A stretch of 64,000 bases of DNA from Myroides profundi (GCF_000833025.1 NZ_CP010817.1:868001-932000), one strand, 5' to 3'. Positions 1 to 9,227 are shown, counted from the stretch's first letter. Notes: generated from the sequence alone by a model not told the origin. Program-made: numbers and translations.

Positions 1-2184
1 ACAGAAATTATTAACAAACTTCTTGAGTTCAATGAAGGGTCAACTAATATAGTGTCTTTATATATTCCACATATTCATTGTAGTTCTTGTATCTGGATAT
101 TAGAAAACTTACATAGGTTAAATGATGGAGTGATTAGAGTATTAGTTAATTTCCCTGAAAAGAAAGCAACAATTACATTTAATTCAGAAAACGTTTCTTT
201 AAAAGAGTTAGTTCTTCTACTAACTAAGATAGGTTATGAACCTTATATAAGCTTAAAAAATTACGAGGATAAGCCTCAAGCCGTAGACAGAAGTTTAATT
301 TATAAAATAGGAATAGCATTCTTTAGTTTTGGGAATGTTATGATGCTTTCTTTCCCAGAGTATTTTAATATCGATGATATCTGGATGAGGGAGTATAAAG
401 ACTTTTTTAGATGGCTTATATTACTAATTTCGTTACCTGTATTTTTTTATTCTGCTTCTCCTTACCACTTGGCTGCTTGGAAAGGGATTAAAACAAAAAA
501 TTATACGATAGACATTCCTATGTCTTTAGGAATTATAGTGATGTTTATCCGAAGTACAATTGATATCCTATTTGATTTAGGGCCTGGTTTTTTTGACAGT
601 ATGACTATGTTAGTCTTCTTTATGCTGTTAGGGAAACTGTTTCAACAACGTACATATAACTTCTTATCTTTTGAAAGAGATTATAAATCCTATTTTCCTA
701 TTGCAATTACTAAGATTGGCGAAGATGGAGTAGAAGAACCTATTCAAGTCTATGAGGTTGTAAAAGGGGATCGTCTTCTGATTCGTAACCAAGAACTAGT
801 GCCTGTAGATTCAATATTGATTTCAGAATCAGCTTTTATTGATTATAGTTTTGTAACGGGTGAAGCTGTTCCTGTAGAAAAGAAATCAGGAGATAAAGTT
901 TTTGCCGGAGGAAAACAAGTAGGGGATGTTATCGAAATAGAAGCTGTGAATACTGTTTCTCAAAGTTATCTAACTCAATTATGGAGCAATGATGTCTTCC
1001 AGAAGAAAGTGGATATTAAGTATAAAACTATTACAGATACGATTAGTCATTATTTTACACCTGTATTATTACTTATATCTATAACTGCTTTTATAGGTTG
1101 GGCTTTTGTAGATATCAATGCAGCGTTTAATGTGTTTACAGCTATTCTAATCGTAGCTTGTCCTTGTGCGCTAGCGTTGACAGCCCCATTTACTTTAGGT
1201 AATGCTATTCGTATCTATGGTAGAAATAAGTTTTATTTAAAAAATGTTACTGTCGTAGAACAAATGGCAAAGGTGAATACTATTGTTTTTGATAAGACAG
1301 GAACTATTACTACTAATGCAAGTTCAACTATACAGTATGTCGGAGAGGAGTTATCTAGAGAAGAACAAGGCGATATTAGAAATATTATTAGAGCATCTAA
1401 TCATCCCTTGAGTAGAAAGCTGTATAACTTTTTGTCTACAAAGGTGGTTGTCAAACCTGAGATATTTGAAGAAATACCAGGAAAAGGACTGTTAGGTACA
1501 ATAAACAAAAAAAGTTATCTAATAGGATCTCCAAGTTTGTTAGGAATTCAAAGTGAACAAGTGTTAAATGAAACGTCAGTTCATATCCAAATTAATGGAG
1601 AGTATAAAGGGAAGTTTGTATTTGCTAATCATTATAGAGAAGGTGTTAGTAAATTGTTTGATAATTTAACAAAACTAGGTTATAAGCTAGCTATTCTTTC
1701 TGGAGATAATGATGGTGAAAGAGAAGTATTAGAAAAGTTGCTTCCTAGTTCTACTTCGTTGGTTTTTAATCAGAAGCCAGAAGAAAAATTAGAATATGTC
1801 AAAAAGCTACAAGAAAATGGAGGGAATGTAATGATGGTAGGTGATGGACTAAATGATGCTGGGGCATTAGCTCAAAGTAATGTAGGAGTGTCTGTTTCTG
1901 AGAATGTTAATGTATTTACTCCAGCAAGTGATGCTATACTAGATGCAAGAATGTTTGAAAGTTTAAAGTCGTTCTTAAATTATTCAAAGAAATCTGTTAA
2001 AATTATTAAATTAAGTTATATCTTAGCTTTGAGCTATAATGTGATTGGTATAACAGTTTCTATAATGAATAAAATGTCTCCATTAGTAGCGGCTATATTA
2101 ATGCCAATAAGCACTGTTTCTATAATCAGCTTTGTAACGATCATGAGTAATTACTTTGCAAAGAGGATTATAAAGAAAGATTAA
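1..2184 (+). CDS. ccoI: Copper-translocating P-type ATPase, CcoI/FixI type (5' end cut by window)
   Basis: The reading frame is open to base 1, so the N-terminus lies outside the window; the GTG at 52 is not taken as the start. The visible part begins with a heavy-metal-associated domain carrying a CSSC metal-binding pair. It is followed by membrane helices with the CPC copper-transport motif (ACPCALAL), the phosphorylation motif DKTGT and the hinge motif GDGLNDAGAL. Known role: CcoI exports copper across the inner membrane to load the CuB centre of cbb3 oxidase. The adjacent ccoS, ccoNO, ccoQ, ccoP, ccoG and ccoH genes support CcoI over a general CopA pump. Bacteroidota CcoI proteins usually have a Cys-rich segment before the HMA domain, which would be in the missing part. 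Confidence 0.93.
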   Translation, partial: TEIINKLLEFNEGSTNIVSLYIPHIHCSSCIWILENLHRLNDGVIRVLVNFPEKKATITFNSENVSLKELVLLLTKIGYEPYISLKNYEDKPQAVDRSLIYKIGIAFFSFGNVMMLSFPEYFNIDDIWMREYKDFFRWLILLISLPVFFYSASPYHLAAWKGIKTKNYTIDIPMSLGIIVMFIRSTIDILFDLGPGFFDSMTMLVFFMLLGKLFQQRTYNFLSFERDYKSYFPIAITKIGEDGVEEPIQVYEVVKGDRLLIRNQELVPVDSILISESAFIDYSFVTGEAVPVEKKSGDKVFAGGKQVGDVIEIEAVNTVSQSYLTQLWSNDVFQKKVDIKYKTITDTISHYFTPVLLLISITAFIGWAFVDINAAFNVFTAILIVACPCALALTAPFTLGNAIRIYGRNKFYLKNVTVVEQMAKVNTIVFDKTGTITTNASSTIQYVGEELSREEQGDIRNIIRASNHPLSRKLYNFLSTKVVVKPEIFEEIPGKGLLGTINKKSYLIGSPSLLGIQSEQVLNETSVHIQINGEYKGKFVFANHYREGVSKLFDNLTKLGYKLAILSGDNDGEREVLEKLLPSSTSLVFNQKPEEKLEYVKKLQENGGNVMMVGDGLNDAGALAQSNVGVSVSENVNVFTPASDAILDARMFESLKSFLNYSKKSVKIIKLSYILALSYNVIGITVSIMNKMSPLVAAILMPISTVSIISFVTIMSNYFAKRIIKKD

Positions 2185-2199
2185 GATAAAAAGCCAAAT

Positions 2200-2243
2200 A
2201 TGATAGTTATCATGTTTTAAGGTATCAGATAATGTTAATTTTG
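2200..2243 (+). promoter_or_regulatory. FNR/CRP-type site plus -7 element before ccoS-ccoNOQP
   Basis: A perfect dyad ATGAT-AGTT-ATCAT lies at 2200-2213 and matches the FNR box layout (TTGAT-N4-ATCAA). A Bacteroidota -7 element TAATTTTG (TAnnTTTG) lies at 2236-2243. If transcription starts near 2248-2250, the dyad centre sits about 42 bases upstream, the class II activator position. I infer oxygen- or redox-dependent activation of the oxidase genes. The regulator gene is not in this window. Confidence 0.6.
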
Positions 2244-2260
2244 ACAAGTAAATATTAGGT

Positions 2261-2467
2261 ATGAGTGTTATATATTTCTTAATTAGTATCAGTGTAGTAG
2301 TAGCTGGTATATTTCTATACTTATTTATTCGGTCAGTAAAAAGCGGTCAGTTTGATGACGCGTACACACCTTCAGTGCGTATGCTTTTTGATGACGAAGT
2401 GAAAATCACTTCAAAAGAGAAGAAAGACAAAAAAACAGATAATAAACAAAAAGAAAATCAAATATAA
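2261..2467 (+). CDS. ccoS: cbb3 oxidase assembly protein CcoS
   Basis: This 68-residue protein has one N-terminal membrane helix (about residues 3-24), then the family signature of a short acidic segment after the helix (KSGQFDD) and a Lys-rich tail. CcoS is needed for insertion of heme b and copper into the CcoN subunit in organisms where it has been studied. It sits between the copper ATPase and ccoNO, with only 6 bases to the next start codon, so it is translated from the same message as the oxidase. The length matches the family. It is the first gene after the FNR-like promoter. Confidence 0.9.
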   Translation: MSVIYFLISISVVVAGIFLYLFIRSVKSGQFDDAYTPSVRMLFDDEVKITSKEKKDKKTDNKQKENQI

Positions 2468-2473
2468 ACAACT

Positions 2474-4654
2474 ATGGAAGTGCAACAATTTTATTATGAC
2501 AACAAAATTGTAAAGAAATTTCTTTATGCTTCAATATTTTTTGGAGCTGTCGGGATGCTTGTAGGATTAGTTTTAGCAGTGATGTTTATATTTCCTAACT
2601 TAACAGATGGAATATCTTGGTTGAGTTTCGGGAGATTGCGTCCATTGCATACTAATGCTGTGATTTTTGCGTTCGTTGGTAACGCAATTTTCGGAGGAAT
2701 ATACTATTCTTTACAAAGGTTATGTAAAGCCAGAATGTACAGTGACTTTTTAAGTAATCTTCACTTTTACGGATGGCAATTAATTTTAATTGGTGCTGTA
2801 ATTACCTTACCATTAGGTTTTACAACATCAAAAGAGTACGCTGAATTAGAATGGCCTATTGATATTGCGATTGCAGTGATTTGGGTAACATTCGGTGTTA
2901 ATATGATTATGACGATTATCAAAAGAAGAGAGCGTCATATTTATGTTGCAATATGGTTCTACTTAGCGACTTTTGTTACCGTAGCAGTATTACATATCTT
3001 TAACTCTTTAGAGTTACCTGTAAGTGCATTTAAATCTTACTCTGTGTATGCAGGGGTACAAGATGCATTAGTACAGTGGTGGTATGGACATAATGCGGTG
3101 GCATTCTTCTTAACGACACCTTTCTTAGGGTTAATGTATTATTATTTACCAAAAGCAGCGAATAGACCAGTTTATTCTTATAGACTATCTATTATTCACT
3201 TCTGGTCTTTAATTTTCTTATACATCTGGGCAGGTCCTCACCACTTATTGTATTCAGCATTACCAGAATGGGCTCAAAACTTAGGAGTTGTGTTCTCAGT
3301 AATGTTAATTGCACCATCTTGGGGAGGTATGATCAACGGTCTTTTAACTCTTCGTGGAGTTTGGGATAAAGTAAGAGTTGATCCAGTATTAAAATTCTTC
3401 GTAGTAGGTATTACTGGATATGGTATGGCTACTTTTGAAGGACCAATGTTATCTCTTAAAAACGTAAACGCTATTGCTCACTATACTGACTGGATCGTAG
3501 CTCACGTACACGTTGGAGCATTAGCTTGGAACGGATTCATGACATTTGGTATGGTGTACTGGTTAATTCCTAGAATGGTTAAAACAGAGCTTTATTCTAA
3601 AGCAGCGGCTAACTTCCACTTCTGGATTGGTACATTAGGTATTATCTTATATACTATTCCATTATATGTAGCAGGTTTCTCTCAACACTTAATGTGGAAA
3701 GACTTTAACCCTGATGGAACTTTAAAATATGGTAACTTCTTAGAAACAGTTACAGCTATTATGCCAATGTATGCAATGCGTGCTATTGGAGGTACATTGT
3801 ATTTAGCAGGGGTATTAGTATTGATTTACAATATCTATAAAACTGTAAAAGCTGGTCAACCAGTTCAAGATGAATTAGCTGAAGCACCTGCATTACAACG
3901 AATTTCTGCTGGTAGATTAAAAGGAGAAGGATGGCATACTCATTTAGAGAGAAGACCTATTCAGTTTACTATTTTAACTACAGTAGCTATCTTAATTGGA
4001 GGATTAGTACAGATTGTTCCTACAATATTTGTGAAATCAAATATTCCTACTATTACAAGTGTTAAACCATATACTCCTTTAGAATTAGAAGGTCGTGACC
4101 TATATATTAGAGAAGGTTGTGTGGGATGTCACTCACAAATGATTCGTCCTTTCCGTTCAGAAGTTGAAAGATATGGTGAGTACTCAAAATCAGGAGAATA
4201 TGTTTACGATCACCCATTCTTATGGGGGTCTAAGAGAACAGGTCCAGATTTATTTAGAGTAGGAGGTAAGTATTCTGATAGTTGGCATTATAACCACATG
4301 TATGACCCTCAGTCAACATCTCCAAATTCAATCATGCCTGGATATAAATGGTTATTTGCTAATAAAAATGCAGACTACTCAGACATAGAAACTAAAATGA
4401 GTGTAATGAGAACTTTAGGAGTTCCATATACAGATGAGGATATTGCTAACGCAAAAGCTTCTATTAAAGCACAATCTGAAGAGATTGCTAAGAATTTAGA
4501 AGGAGATCCTGACTATGTTAAGTCATACGAGGATAGTAAAAAACGTGCACAAGCAAAAGGTGAAGAGTTTATACCTATGAGTGATCGTGAGATTGTAGCA
4601 GTGATTGCTTATCTACAACGTTTAGGTACCGACATTAAAAAGGTAGAAGAATAA
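2474..4654 (+). CDS. ccoNO: cbb3-type cytochrome c oxidase, fused CcoN-CcoO subunit
   Basis: One 726-residue chain joins the catalytic heme-copper subunit CcoN (about residues 1-470) to the monoheme cytochrome CcoO (about 500-726). In CcoN, the heme and CuB histidines are visible: H59 in RPLHTNA, H206 in WWYGHNA, H256-H257 in AGPHHLL, and H344/H346 in AHVHVG. In CcoO, the c-heme motif CVGCH is at 549-553 with later Met residues available as axial ligand (SIMPGY). Known role: reduces O2 to water with high affinity and pumps protons. The fusion of N and O is common in Bacteroidota; proteobacteria have separate genes. It is followed after 18 bases by ccoQ. Confidence 0.96.
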   Translation: MEVQQFYYDNKIVKKFLYASIFFGAVGMLVGLVLAVMFIFPNLTDGISWLSFGRLRPLHTNAVIFAFVGNAIFGGIYYSLQRLCKARMYSDFLSNLHFYGWQLILIGAVITLPLGFTTSKEYAELEWPIDIAIAVIWVTFGVNMIMTIIKRRERHIYVAIWFYLATFVTVAVLHIFNSLELPVSAFKSYSVYAGVQDALVQWWYGHNAVAFFLTTPFLGLMYYYLPKAANRPVYSYRLSIIHFWSLIFLYIWAGPHHLLYSALPEWAQNLGVVFSVMLIAPSWGGMINGLLTLRGVWDKVRVDPVLKFFVVGITGYGMATFEGPMLSLKNVNAIAHYTDWIVAHVHVGALAWNGFMTFGMVYWLIPRMVKTELYSKAAANFHFWIGTLGIILYTIPLYVAGFSQHLMWKDFNPDGTLKYGNFLETVTAIMPMYAMRAIGGTLYLAGVLVLIYNIYKTVKAGQPVQDELAEAPALQRISAGRLKGEGWHTHLERRPIQFTILTTVAILIGGLVQIVPTIFVKSNIPTITSVKPYTPLELEGRDLYIREGCVGCHSQMIRPFRSEVERYGEYSKSGEYVYDHPFLWGSKRTGPDLFRVGGKYSDSWHYNHMYDPQSTSPNSIMPGYKWLFANKNADYSDIETKMSVMRTLGVPYTDEDIANAKASIKAQSEEIAKNLEGDPDYVKSYEDSKKRAQAKGEEFIPMSDREIVAVIAYLQRLGTDIKKVEE

Positions 4655-4672
4655 TATTTAAAATGAATCAAT

Positions 4673-4879
4673 ATGCTAAAATTCATTAAACATAATATGG
4701 AAACAATAGGTGGAGTGGAGATATTCCCTATTATATCACTTATTATTTTCTTTACATTCTTTGTTGGACTTTTCGTGTGGGTTGCTACTTATAAGAAAGA
4801 CACAATAGAAGAATTGAGCAATATGCCATTCATGGATGATGAAGAGCACAATGTTGATAGTAATTCACGAAAATTATGA
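4673..4879 (+). CDS. ccoQ: cbb3 oxidase small subunit CcoQ/FixQ-like
   Basis: This 68-residue protein has one membrane helix at about residues 18-38 and an acidic C-terminus. Position and topology identify it as the CcoQ-type subunit, which stabilises the cbb3 complex in proteobacteria; sequence conservation of this family is weak, so the assignment rests mainly on context. Its last codons overlap the ccoP start by 4 bases (ATGA), which implies translational coupling. Confidence 0.82.
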   Translation: MLKFIKHNMETIGGVEIFPIISLIIFFTFFVGLFVWVATYKKDTIEELSNMPFMDDEEHNVDSNSRKL

Positions 4880-5853
4880 AAAAGTTTTTTCCAGTATATG
4901 TAAGAGTTCCTCTTCTATTTGCTATTTTCTTTTTAGCGATAGAATGGTTAGTAGGGGGGGATAGTGATAAACCGGCTTTTGTAGAACATCCCGTTGTTCT
5001 AATATTATTAGGTTTATTCTTGTTCGCATTGATTGCTGTTGAAATTGTAGCATCTGCAACAAACAAGATTTTGGATCGCTTAATGACTCCTGAAGAGAGA
5101 GCTCTAAAACAAAAAGAAGCTAGTCGTCCATTAAGAGATGCCCCTTGGGTAAAACGCTTAATGCAGAAATTGACTAACACTAAAACAATTGAGCAAGAAG
5201 GCGATATCATGATGGATCATGATTATGATGGAATTAAAGAGTTAGATAATGATTTACCACCATGGTGGGTTGGACTTTTCTATGTAACTGCAATTTTTGC
5301 TGTAATCTATATGTTGAGATATCACGTATTTGATGCAGATAATCAAGTTGCTGAGTTTGAAAAAGAAATGATAGCTGCTAAAGAACAAGTTGAGGAGTAC
5401 AAGAAAAATGCTCCTGACATGTTAACAGCGGATCAAGCAGTATTCTCTGACGATCCAACTGTATTAGCTGCTGGTAAAGCACTTTTTGATACTAACTGTG
5501 CTGTATGTCATAAGAATGATGGTGGTGGAGCTATCGGACCTAACTTAACAGATGATCATTGGATCTTAGGTGGTGGAATGAAAAATGTCTTCAACACTAT
5601 TTCTGAAGGTGGACGTCCTGGAAAAGGAATGGTGCCTTGGAAGTCAAATTTCAAACCATCTGAAATTGAAAAGTTAGCTTCTTATGTTATTTCTCTTAAT
5701 GGTACAGTTCCTGCAGAGGCTAAAGCTCCAGAAGGAGATATCGTATGGTCTAAAGCAGAATTGACAGGAGGAGATGCTTCAGAAGAAGGTGCAAAAGAAG
5801 AAGCTTCAGAAGAGGTTGCTGTAGATGCAGAAACTCCTGAAGTAAAGAATTAA
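4876..5853 (+). CDS. ccoP: cbb3 oxidase cytochrome c subunit CcoP, single heme
   Basis: The 325-residue protein has two N-terminal hydrophobic segments (about 10-28 and 39-61), then a CcoP-type membrane helix after DLPPWWVGLFYV (about 128-147) and one cytochrome c domain with CAVCH at 208-212. CcoP passes electrons to CcoO and CcoN. Proteobacterial CcoP usually has two c-heme motifs; only one CxxCH is present here. The C-terminus is an acidic, Glu/Ala-rich tail after the heme domain. The start overlaps ccoQ by 4 bases. A strong terminator follows at 5908. Confidence 0.93.
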   Translation: MKKFFPVYVRVPLLFAIFFLAIEWLVGGDSDKPAFVEHPVVLILLGLFLFALIAVEIVASATNKILDRLMTPEERALKQKEASRPLRDAPWVKRLMQKLTNTKTIEQEGDIMMDHDYDGIKELDNDLPPWWVGLFYVTAIFAVIYMLRYHVFDADNQVAEFEKEMIAAKEQVEEYKKNAPDMLTADQAVFSDDPTVLAAGKALFDTNCAVCHKNDGGGAIGPNLTDDHWILGGGMKNVFNTISEGGRPGKGMVPWKSNFKPSEIEKLASYVISLNGTVPAEAKAPEGDIVWSKAELTGGDASEEGAKEEASEEVAVDAETPEVKN

Positions 5854-5862
5854 AAATAATAT

Positions 5863-5941
5863 AGTCTATGCTAACTGTATTATTTAGTATAGACTGGTAA
5901 AAAGAATAGAGGGCTAAGGTTGACAATTTAGCCCTCTTTTA
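5863..5941 (+). terminator. Intrinsic terminator after ccoP, with a second hairpin before it
   Basis: A 10-bp stem (5908-5917 with 5928-5937, AGAGGGCTAA paired to its complement) is followed by TTTT, a typical intrinsic terminator. Just upstream, a 12-bp stem with one G-U pair (5863-5874 with 5884-5895) lacks a T-run. Together they end the ccoS-ccoNOQP message and separate it from ccoG. Confidence 0.8.
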
Positions 5942-6461
5942 TACCAAATATTTTCTATTGATCAAGAGGTGTTGACTTATTTAGTTTATTGGTATTAATA
6001 AAGACATTATCTATAGTATTATTATCATAAATACAGTGCGTATTGAGAGCTTTTTTCGTACCTTTCTAGTATAAAAAAGTTTATGTCTGTCAAGGTTTTA
6101 TTTAATTATTAAACGAGGACTTGGTAGAGTTAAACTGTTTGAAGGGTAAGGTATTTAGAAGTGATTATACTGTTTTAGGTTTGATACATATAGATGTTGA
6201 TATAACAGTAGATGAGAAGTAAATCTTATCTTTTTAATAAACGAATATGATTGTTTGTGTTTTTACTTTGGTTAGGAAAAGCGGAACAGTTAGATATATT
6301 TCAGATTAAGATAATAAGGGATCTTTTAGGCGACAATAATTAAAAGATTTCTGACAGATTATCTGTCAAAAACTTGTGCTTAGGCACTATTATAAACTAA
6401 CATAATAAGAATAGAGTATAAGTAGTTTATTACTTTATTACTCATTGAAAAACATTTTACT
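5942..6461. other. Gene-free stretch between ccoP and ccoG with a dyad at 6352-6368
   Basis: I see no credible coding region in these 520 bases. The only clear structure is the perfect dyad TGACAGAT-T-ATCTGTCA at 6352-6368, about 95 bases before the ccoG start, followed by AAAAA and a small GTGC...GCAC inverted pair. It could be an operator for ccoG-ccoH. The same TGACA core recurs upstream of grpE and htpG. I found no exact TAnnTTTG element here. Confidence 0.4.
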
Positions 6462-7895
6462 ATGGCTACAATACATGATGAGAGTTTCCGTGACTCCATA
6501 GGTACAATTGACAAAGATGGTAAAAGAGCTTGGATCTATCCTAAAAAACCTTCGGGCCCTTTTTATAATAAACGTAAGATCGTAAGTTACGCTCTTATAT
6601 TGTTTCTTTTTGCGGCGCCATTTATTAAGATAAATGGGAACCAGTTTTTATTGTTTAATGTAATAGATAGAAAGTTTAATATTTTTGGTTTTCCTTTCTG
6701 GCCACAGGATTTTTATCTTGTAGTAATATCTATGATTATAGGGGTAGTTTTTGTTACCCTATTTACAGTTTCATTTGGTCGTATATTTTGTGGTTGGATC
6801 TGTCCTCAAACGATTTTTATGGAAATGGTTTTTAGACGTATTGAATATTGGATTGATGGTGATAGAGGGGCTCAAATGCGTTTAGATAAACAACCTTGGA
6901 CTTCTGAGAAGATTAGAAAGAGAGTATTAAAGTGGTTTATTTTCTTCGTTATTTCCTTTTTGATTGCTAATGTTTTCTTAGCTTATATTATTGGAAGTGA
7001 TGTAGTCCTTCAAATGATGAAAGATGGACCAGCAGATCATATGGGACGTTTTATGGGACTGATGATATTTACCGGAGCTTTTTATTTTGTATTTACATGG
7101 TTTAGAGAGCAAGTATGTGTTATCGCTTGTCCTTATGGTAGATTACAAGGAGTATTATTAGATAATAAATCTATAATCGTAGCTTATGATCACGTACGTG
7201 GTGAAGCGACAAACGGAAGAGCTAAGTTTAAAAAAGGGATTGATAGAACTGCAGAAGGAATTGGAGATTGTATCGACTGTAAACAATGTGTAAATGTATG
7301 TCCAACAGGTATTGATATACGTAATGGTACTCAGTTAGAGTGTGTGAACTGTACAGCTTGTATTGATGAGTGTGATCACATGATGGAGAGTGTTGGTTTA
7401 CCTACTGGTTTAATACGTTATGCATCTGAGTCAGAAATATCAGAAGGTACTAAGTTTAAGTTTAGTCTACGTCAGAAAGGTTATGTAGCTGTTCTTTGTA
7501 TCCTAATGACTATTCTGGTAGGGTTATTGTTCTTAAGAACAGATATTGAAGCTACAGTGCTTCGTGTAGCAGGTCAAACTTATACACACGTCACTGTAGA
7601 TGATAAAGAGAATATTAGAAACGTTTATACCTTTAAGGTAGTAAATAAAACGATGAAGGATTTCGAGAATGTAAGCTTTAAGTTATCTTCACCAGAAACA
7701 GGTGCTATTACTTTAGTAGGGAACCCAATTATAAAAGTGGAGAAAGAAGGTTATGCAGAAGGAACTATGTTTATTGATGTTCCACAGTTCTTGTTAGAAA
7801 GTCATCGTACAAAAGTTAAAATAGAGGTTTATGAAGGAGATAAGTTGATTCAAACAACATCAACAAACTTCTTAGGCCCTAGAACATTGGATTAA
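6462..7895 (+). CDS. ccoG: cbb3 oxidase assembly protein CcoG (FixG), polyferredoxin
   Basis: The 477-residue protein has membrane helices at roughly residues 40-57, 85-108, 160-182 and 340-360. A conserved CGWICPQ motif lies in the membrane region. A cytoplasmic double 4Fe-4S segment reads CIDCKQCVNVCP followed by CVNCTACIDECD. The C-terminal Ig-like FixG domain (about 365-477) follows. CcoG is known to reduce Cu(II) to Cu(I) for cbb3 oxidase maturation in proteobacteria. It heads a second small unit with ccoH and a SafE/UreH-like gene, separated from ccoP by a terminator and about 520 bases. Confidence 0.94.
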   Translation: MATIHDESFRDSIGTIDKDGKRAWIYPKKPSGPFYNKRKIVSYALILFLFAAPFIKINGNQFLLFNVIDRKFNIFGFPFWPQDFYLVVISMIIGVVFVTLFTVSFGRIFCGWICPQTIFMEMVFRRIEYWIDGDRGAQMRLDKQPWTSEKIRKRVLKWFIFFVISFLIANVFLAYIIGSDVVLQMMKDGPADHMGRFMGLMIFTGAFYFVFTWFREQVCVIACPYGRLQGVLLDNKSIIVAYDHVRGEATNGRAKFKKGIDRTAEGIGDCIDCKQCVNVCPTGIDIRNGTQLECVNCTACIDECDHMMESVGLPTGLIRYASESEISEGTKFKFSLRQKGYVAVLCILMTILVGLLFLRTDIEATVLRVAGQTYTHVTVDDKENIRNVYTFKVVNKTMKDFENVSFKLSSPETGAITLVGNPIIKVEKEGYAEGTMFIDVPQFLLESHRTKVKIEVYEGDKLIQTTSTNFLGPRTLD

Positions 7896-7913
7896 TATTA
7901 AAATTTGTTAGGT

Positions 7914-8372
7914 ATGAAGTTTAATTTTGGAACAGGTATTGTTATTGCTATGGGGATTTTTATGGTCTTCATTCTGCAATATGTTATAAGAGTACAGATT
8001 GATAGTAAATATGATAATGAGTTAGTTACTGAGAATTATTATCAGCAAGAAATAGAAGTAGATGGTAAGCACGATAGAGAAGTAGCTGCATTAAAGCTTG
8101 CAACTCCAGTGTCTATCGAATCAACTACTACAGGAGATATATCTATTGTGTTTCCTTCAGATTTTGACGCAAAAAATATTACAGGAAAAATATTCCTATA
8201 CAGACCGTCTAACCAGAAATTAGACTTTGATATGCCTATATCACTGTCTTCTTCCAATTTGCTCATACCTAACAATACGCTGGTAGACGGTCGTTGGGAT
8301 ATTGCAGTAGAATGGTCTTATAATGGATCAGATTACAGAAATAAACAAAGTTTAACTGTAAAAAAAGATTAA
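7914..8372 (+). CDS. ccoH: FixH-family protein (CcoH-like)
   Basis: The 152-residue protein begins MKFNFGTG, then one membrane helix (about 8-28) and an extracytoplasmic beta-rich domain ending ...DYRNKQSLTVKKD. This is the FixH/CcoH layout. CcoH is required for stable assembly of cbb3 oxidase. I chose the ATG at 7914; an in-frame TTG three codons upstream (7905) is less likely because conserved family starts resemble MKFNWGTG. It lies 18 bases after ccoG and 3 bases before the next gene, so the three are co-transcribed. Confidence 0.85.
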   Translation: MKFNFGTGIVIAMGIFMVFILQYVIRVQIDSKYDNELVTENYYQQEIEVDGKHDREVAALKLATPVSIESTTTGDISIVFPSDFDAKNITGKIFLYRPSNQKLDFDMPISLSSSNLLIPNNTLVDGRWDIAVEWSYNGSDYRNKQSLTVKKD

Positions 8373-8375
8373 CTA

Positions 8376-9071
8376 GTGATTACAGCTCTTATTTTTGGAC
8401 TGATTAGTAGTCTGCATTGTATTGGTATGTGCGGACCTATAGCTATGATGTTACCAGTTTCTAAGAGTAATGGTACTAAAAAAGCTATGCAGATATTCAC
8501 CTATCATTTAGGGAGAATATCTGCATATTCTATTTTAGGACTTGTTTTTGGTATGTTTGGTAAAGGTCTTTACTTAGCAGGACTACAGCAGCAGATGTCT
8601 ATTGTTGTAGGGATTTTAATGATTGTCTTTATATTAATACCACAAAACAAGCTTGGAAACTTTGGCTTTCTAAAGCCTTTTTACTTTGTAGTGAGTAAGA
8701 TTAAAACTAAACTAGGAGGTCAGTTTAAAAAACAAAATAAAGGAACATTATACTTTATTGGTTTTTTTAATGGCTTTTTACCATGTGGTATGGTCTATGT
8801 AGCATTGTTTGGCGCATTAGCTACACAGAGTGTATCTATAGGGATGCTTTATATGGCTCTATTTGGAGTAGGAACCATTCCTTTGATGAGTTCTATTATT
8901 TATGTAAGAGATATGTTTTCTCCTAAAGTAAGAAACGGTATTATGAAGTATTACCCTTATGTTATTGTAATCTTTGGAATGTTGTTTATTATACGTGGCC
9001 TAGGATTAGATATTCCTTTTTTATCTCCAGATAATTTAAATCTTTTTGTAAGGGGAGAGGCTGATTGTTAG
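8376..9071 (+). CDS. SafE/UreH-2 family membrane protein linked to cbb3 oxidase
   Basis: This 231-residue polytopic protein starts at GTG and opens with a helix containing the motif HCIGMCGP. Six or so hydrophobic segments follow, with a repeated half ending FLPCGMVY. The two-fold pattern with Cys/Met/His in the membrane is that of the UreH-2 (PF13386) branch of the DsbD/TauE-like proteins. In Bacteroidota and proteobacteria this gene often closes cbb3 clusters, where copper handling is the usual proposal; annotation as a sulfite exporter is by family name only. The GTG follows the ccoH stop by 3 bases, so translation is probably coupled. Confidence 0.8.
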   Translation: MITALIFGLISSLHCIGMCGPIAMMLPVSKSNGTKKAMQIFTYHLGRISAYSILGLVFGMFGKGLYLAGLQQQMSIVVGILMIVFILIPQNKLGNFGFLKPFYFVVSKIKTKLGGQFKKQNKGTLYFIGFFNGFLPCGMVYVALFGALATQSVSIGMLYMALFGVGTIPLMSSIIYVRDMFSPKVRNGIMKYYPYVIVIFGMLFIIRGLGLDIPFLSPDNLNLFVRGEADC

Positions 9072-9141
9072 TTAAGTACGATTTATTTTAAATAAATTGT
9101 ATAAAATGATGTGACTTTTTTCAGAATTATTGTCTTAAGTG

Positions 9142-9227
9142 TATAACGATAAAGTCATCAACGATTTTTAATGCTATGAAAAGGAAAAGATATGTTGATT
9201 GTTTGTTACTTATAATTTATCGTTATA
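9142..9227. repeat. Long inverted repeat downstream of the cbb3 locus
   Basis: TATAACGATAAA at 9142-9153 and its exact complement TTTATCGTTATA at 9216-9227 flank a 62-base AT-rich interior. Flanking AAGT/ACTT add imperfect pairing. It lies between the end of the SafE-like gene and the terminator at 9265, so it may be a 3'-UTR structure. No coding region is evident. Confidence 0.45.
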
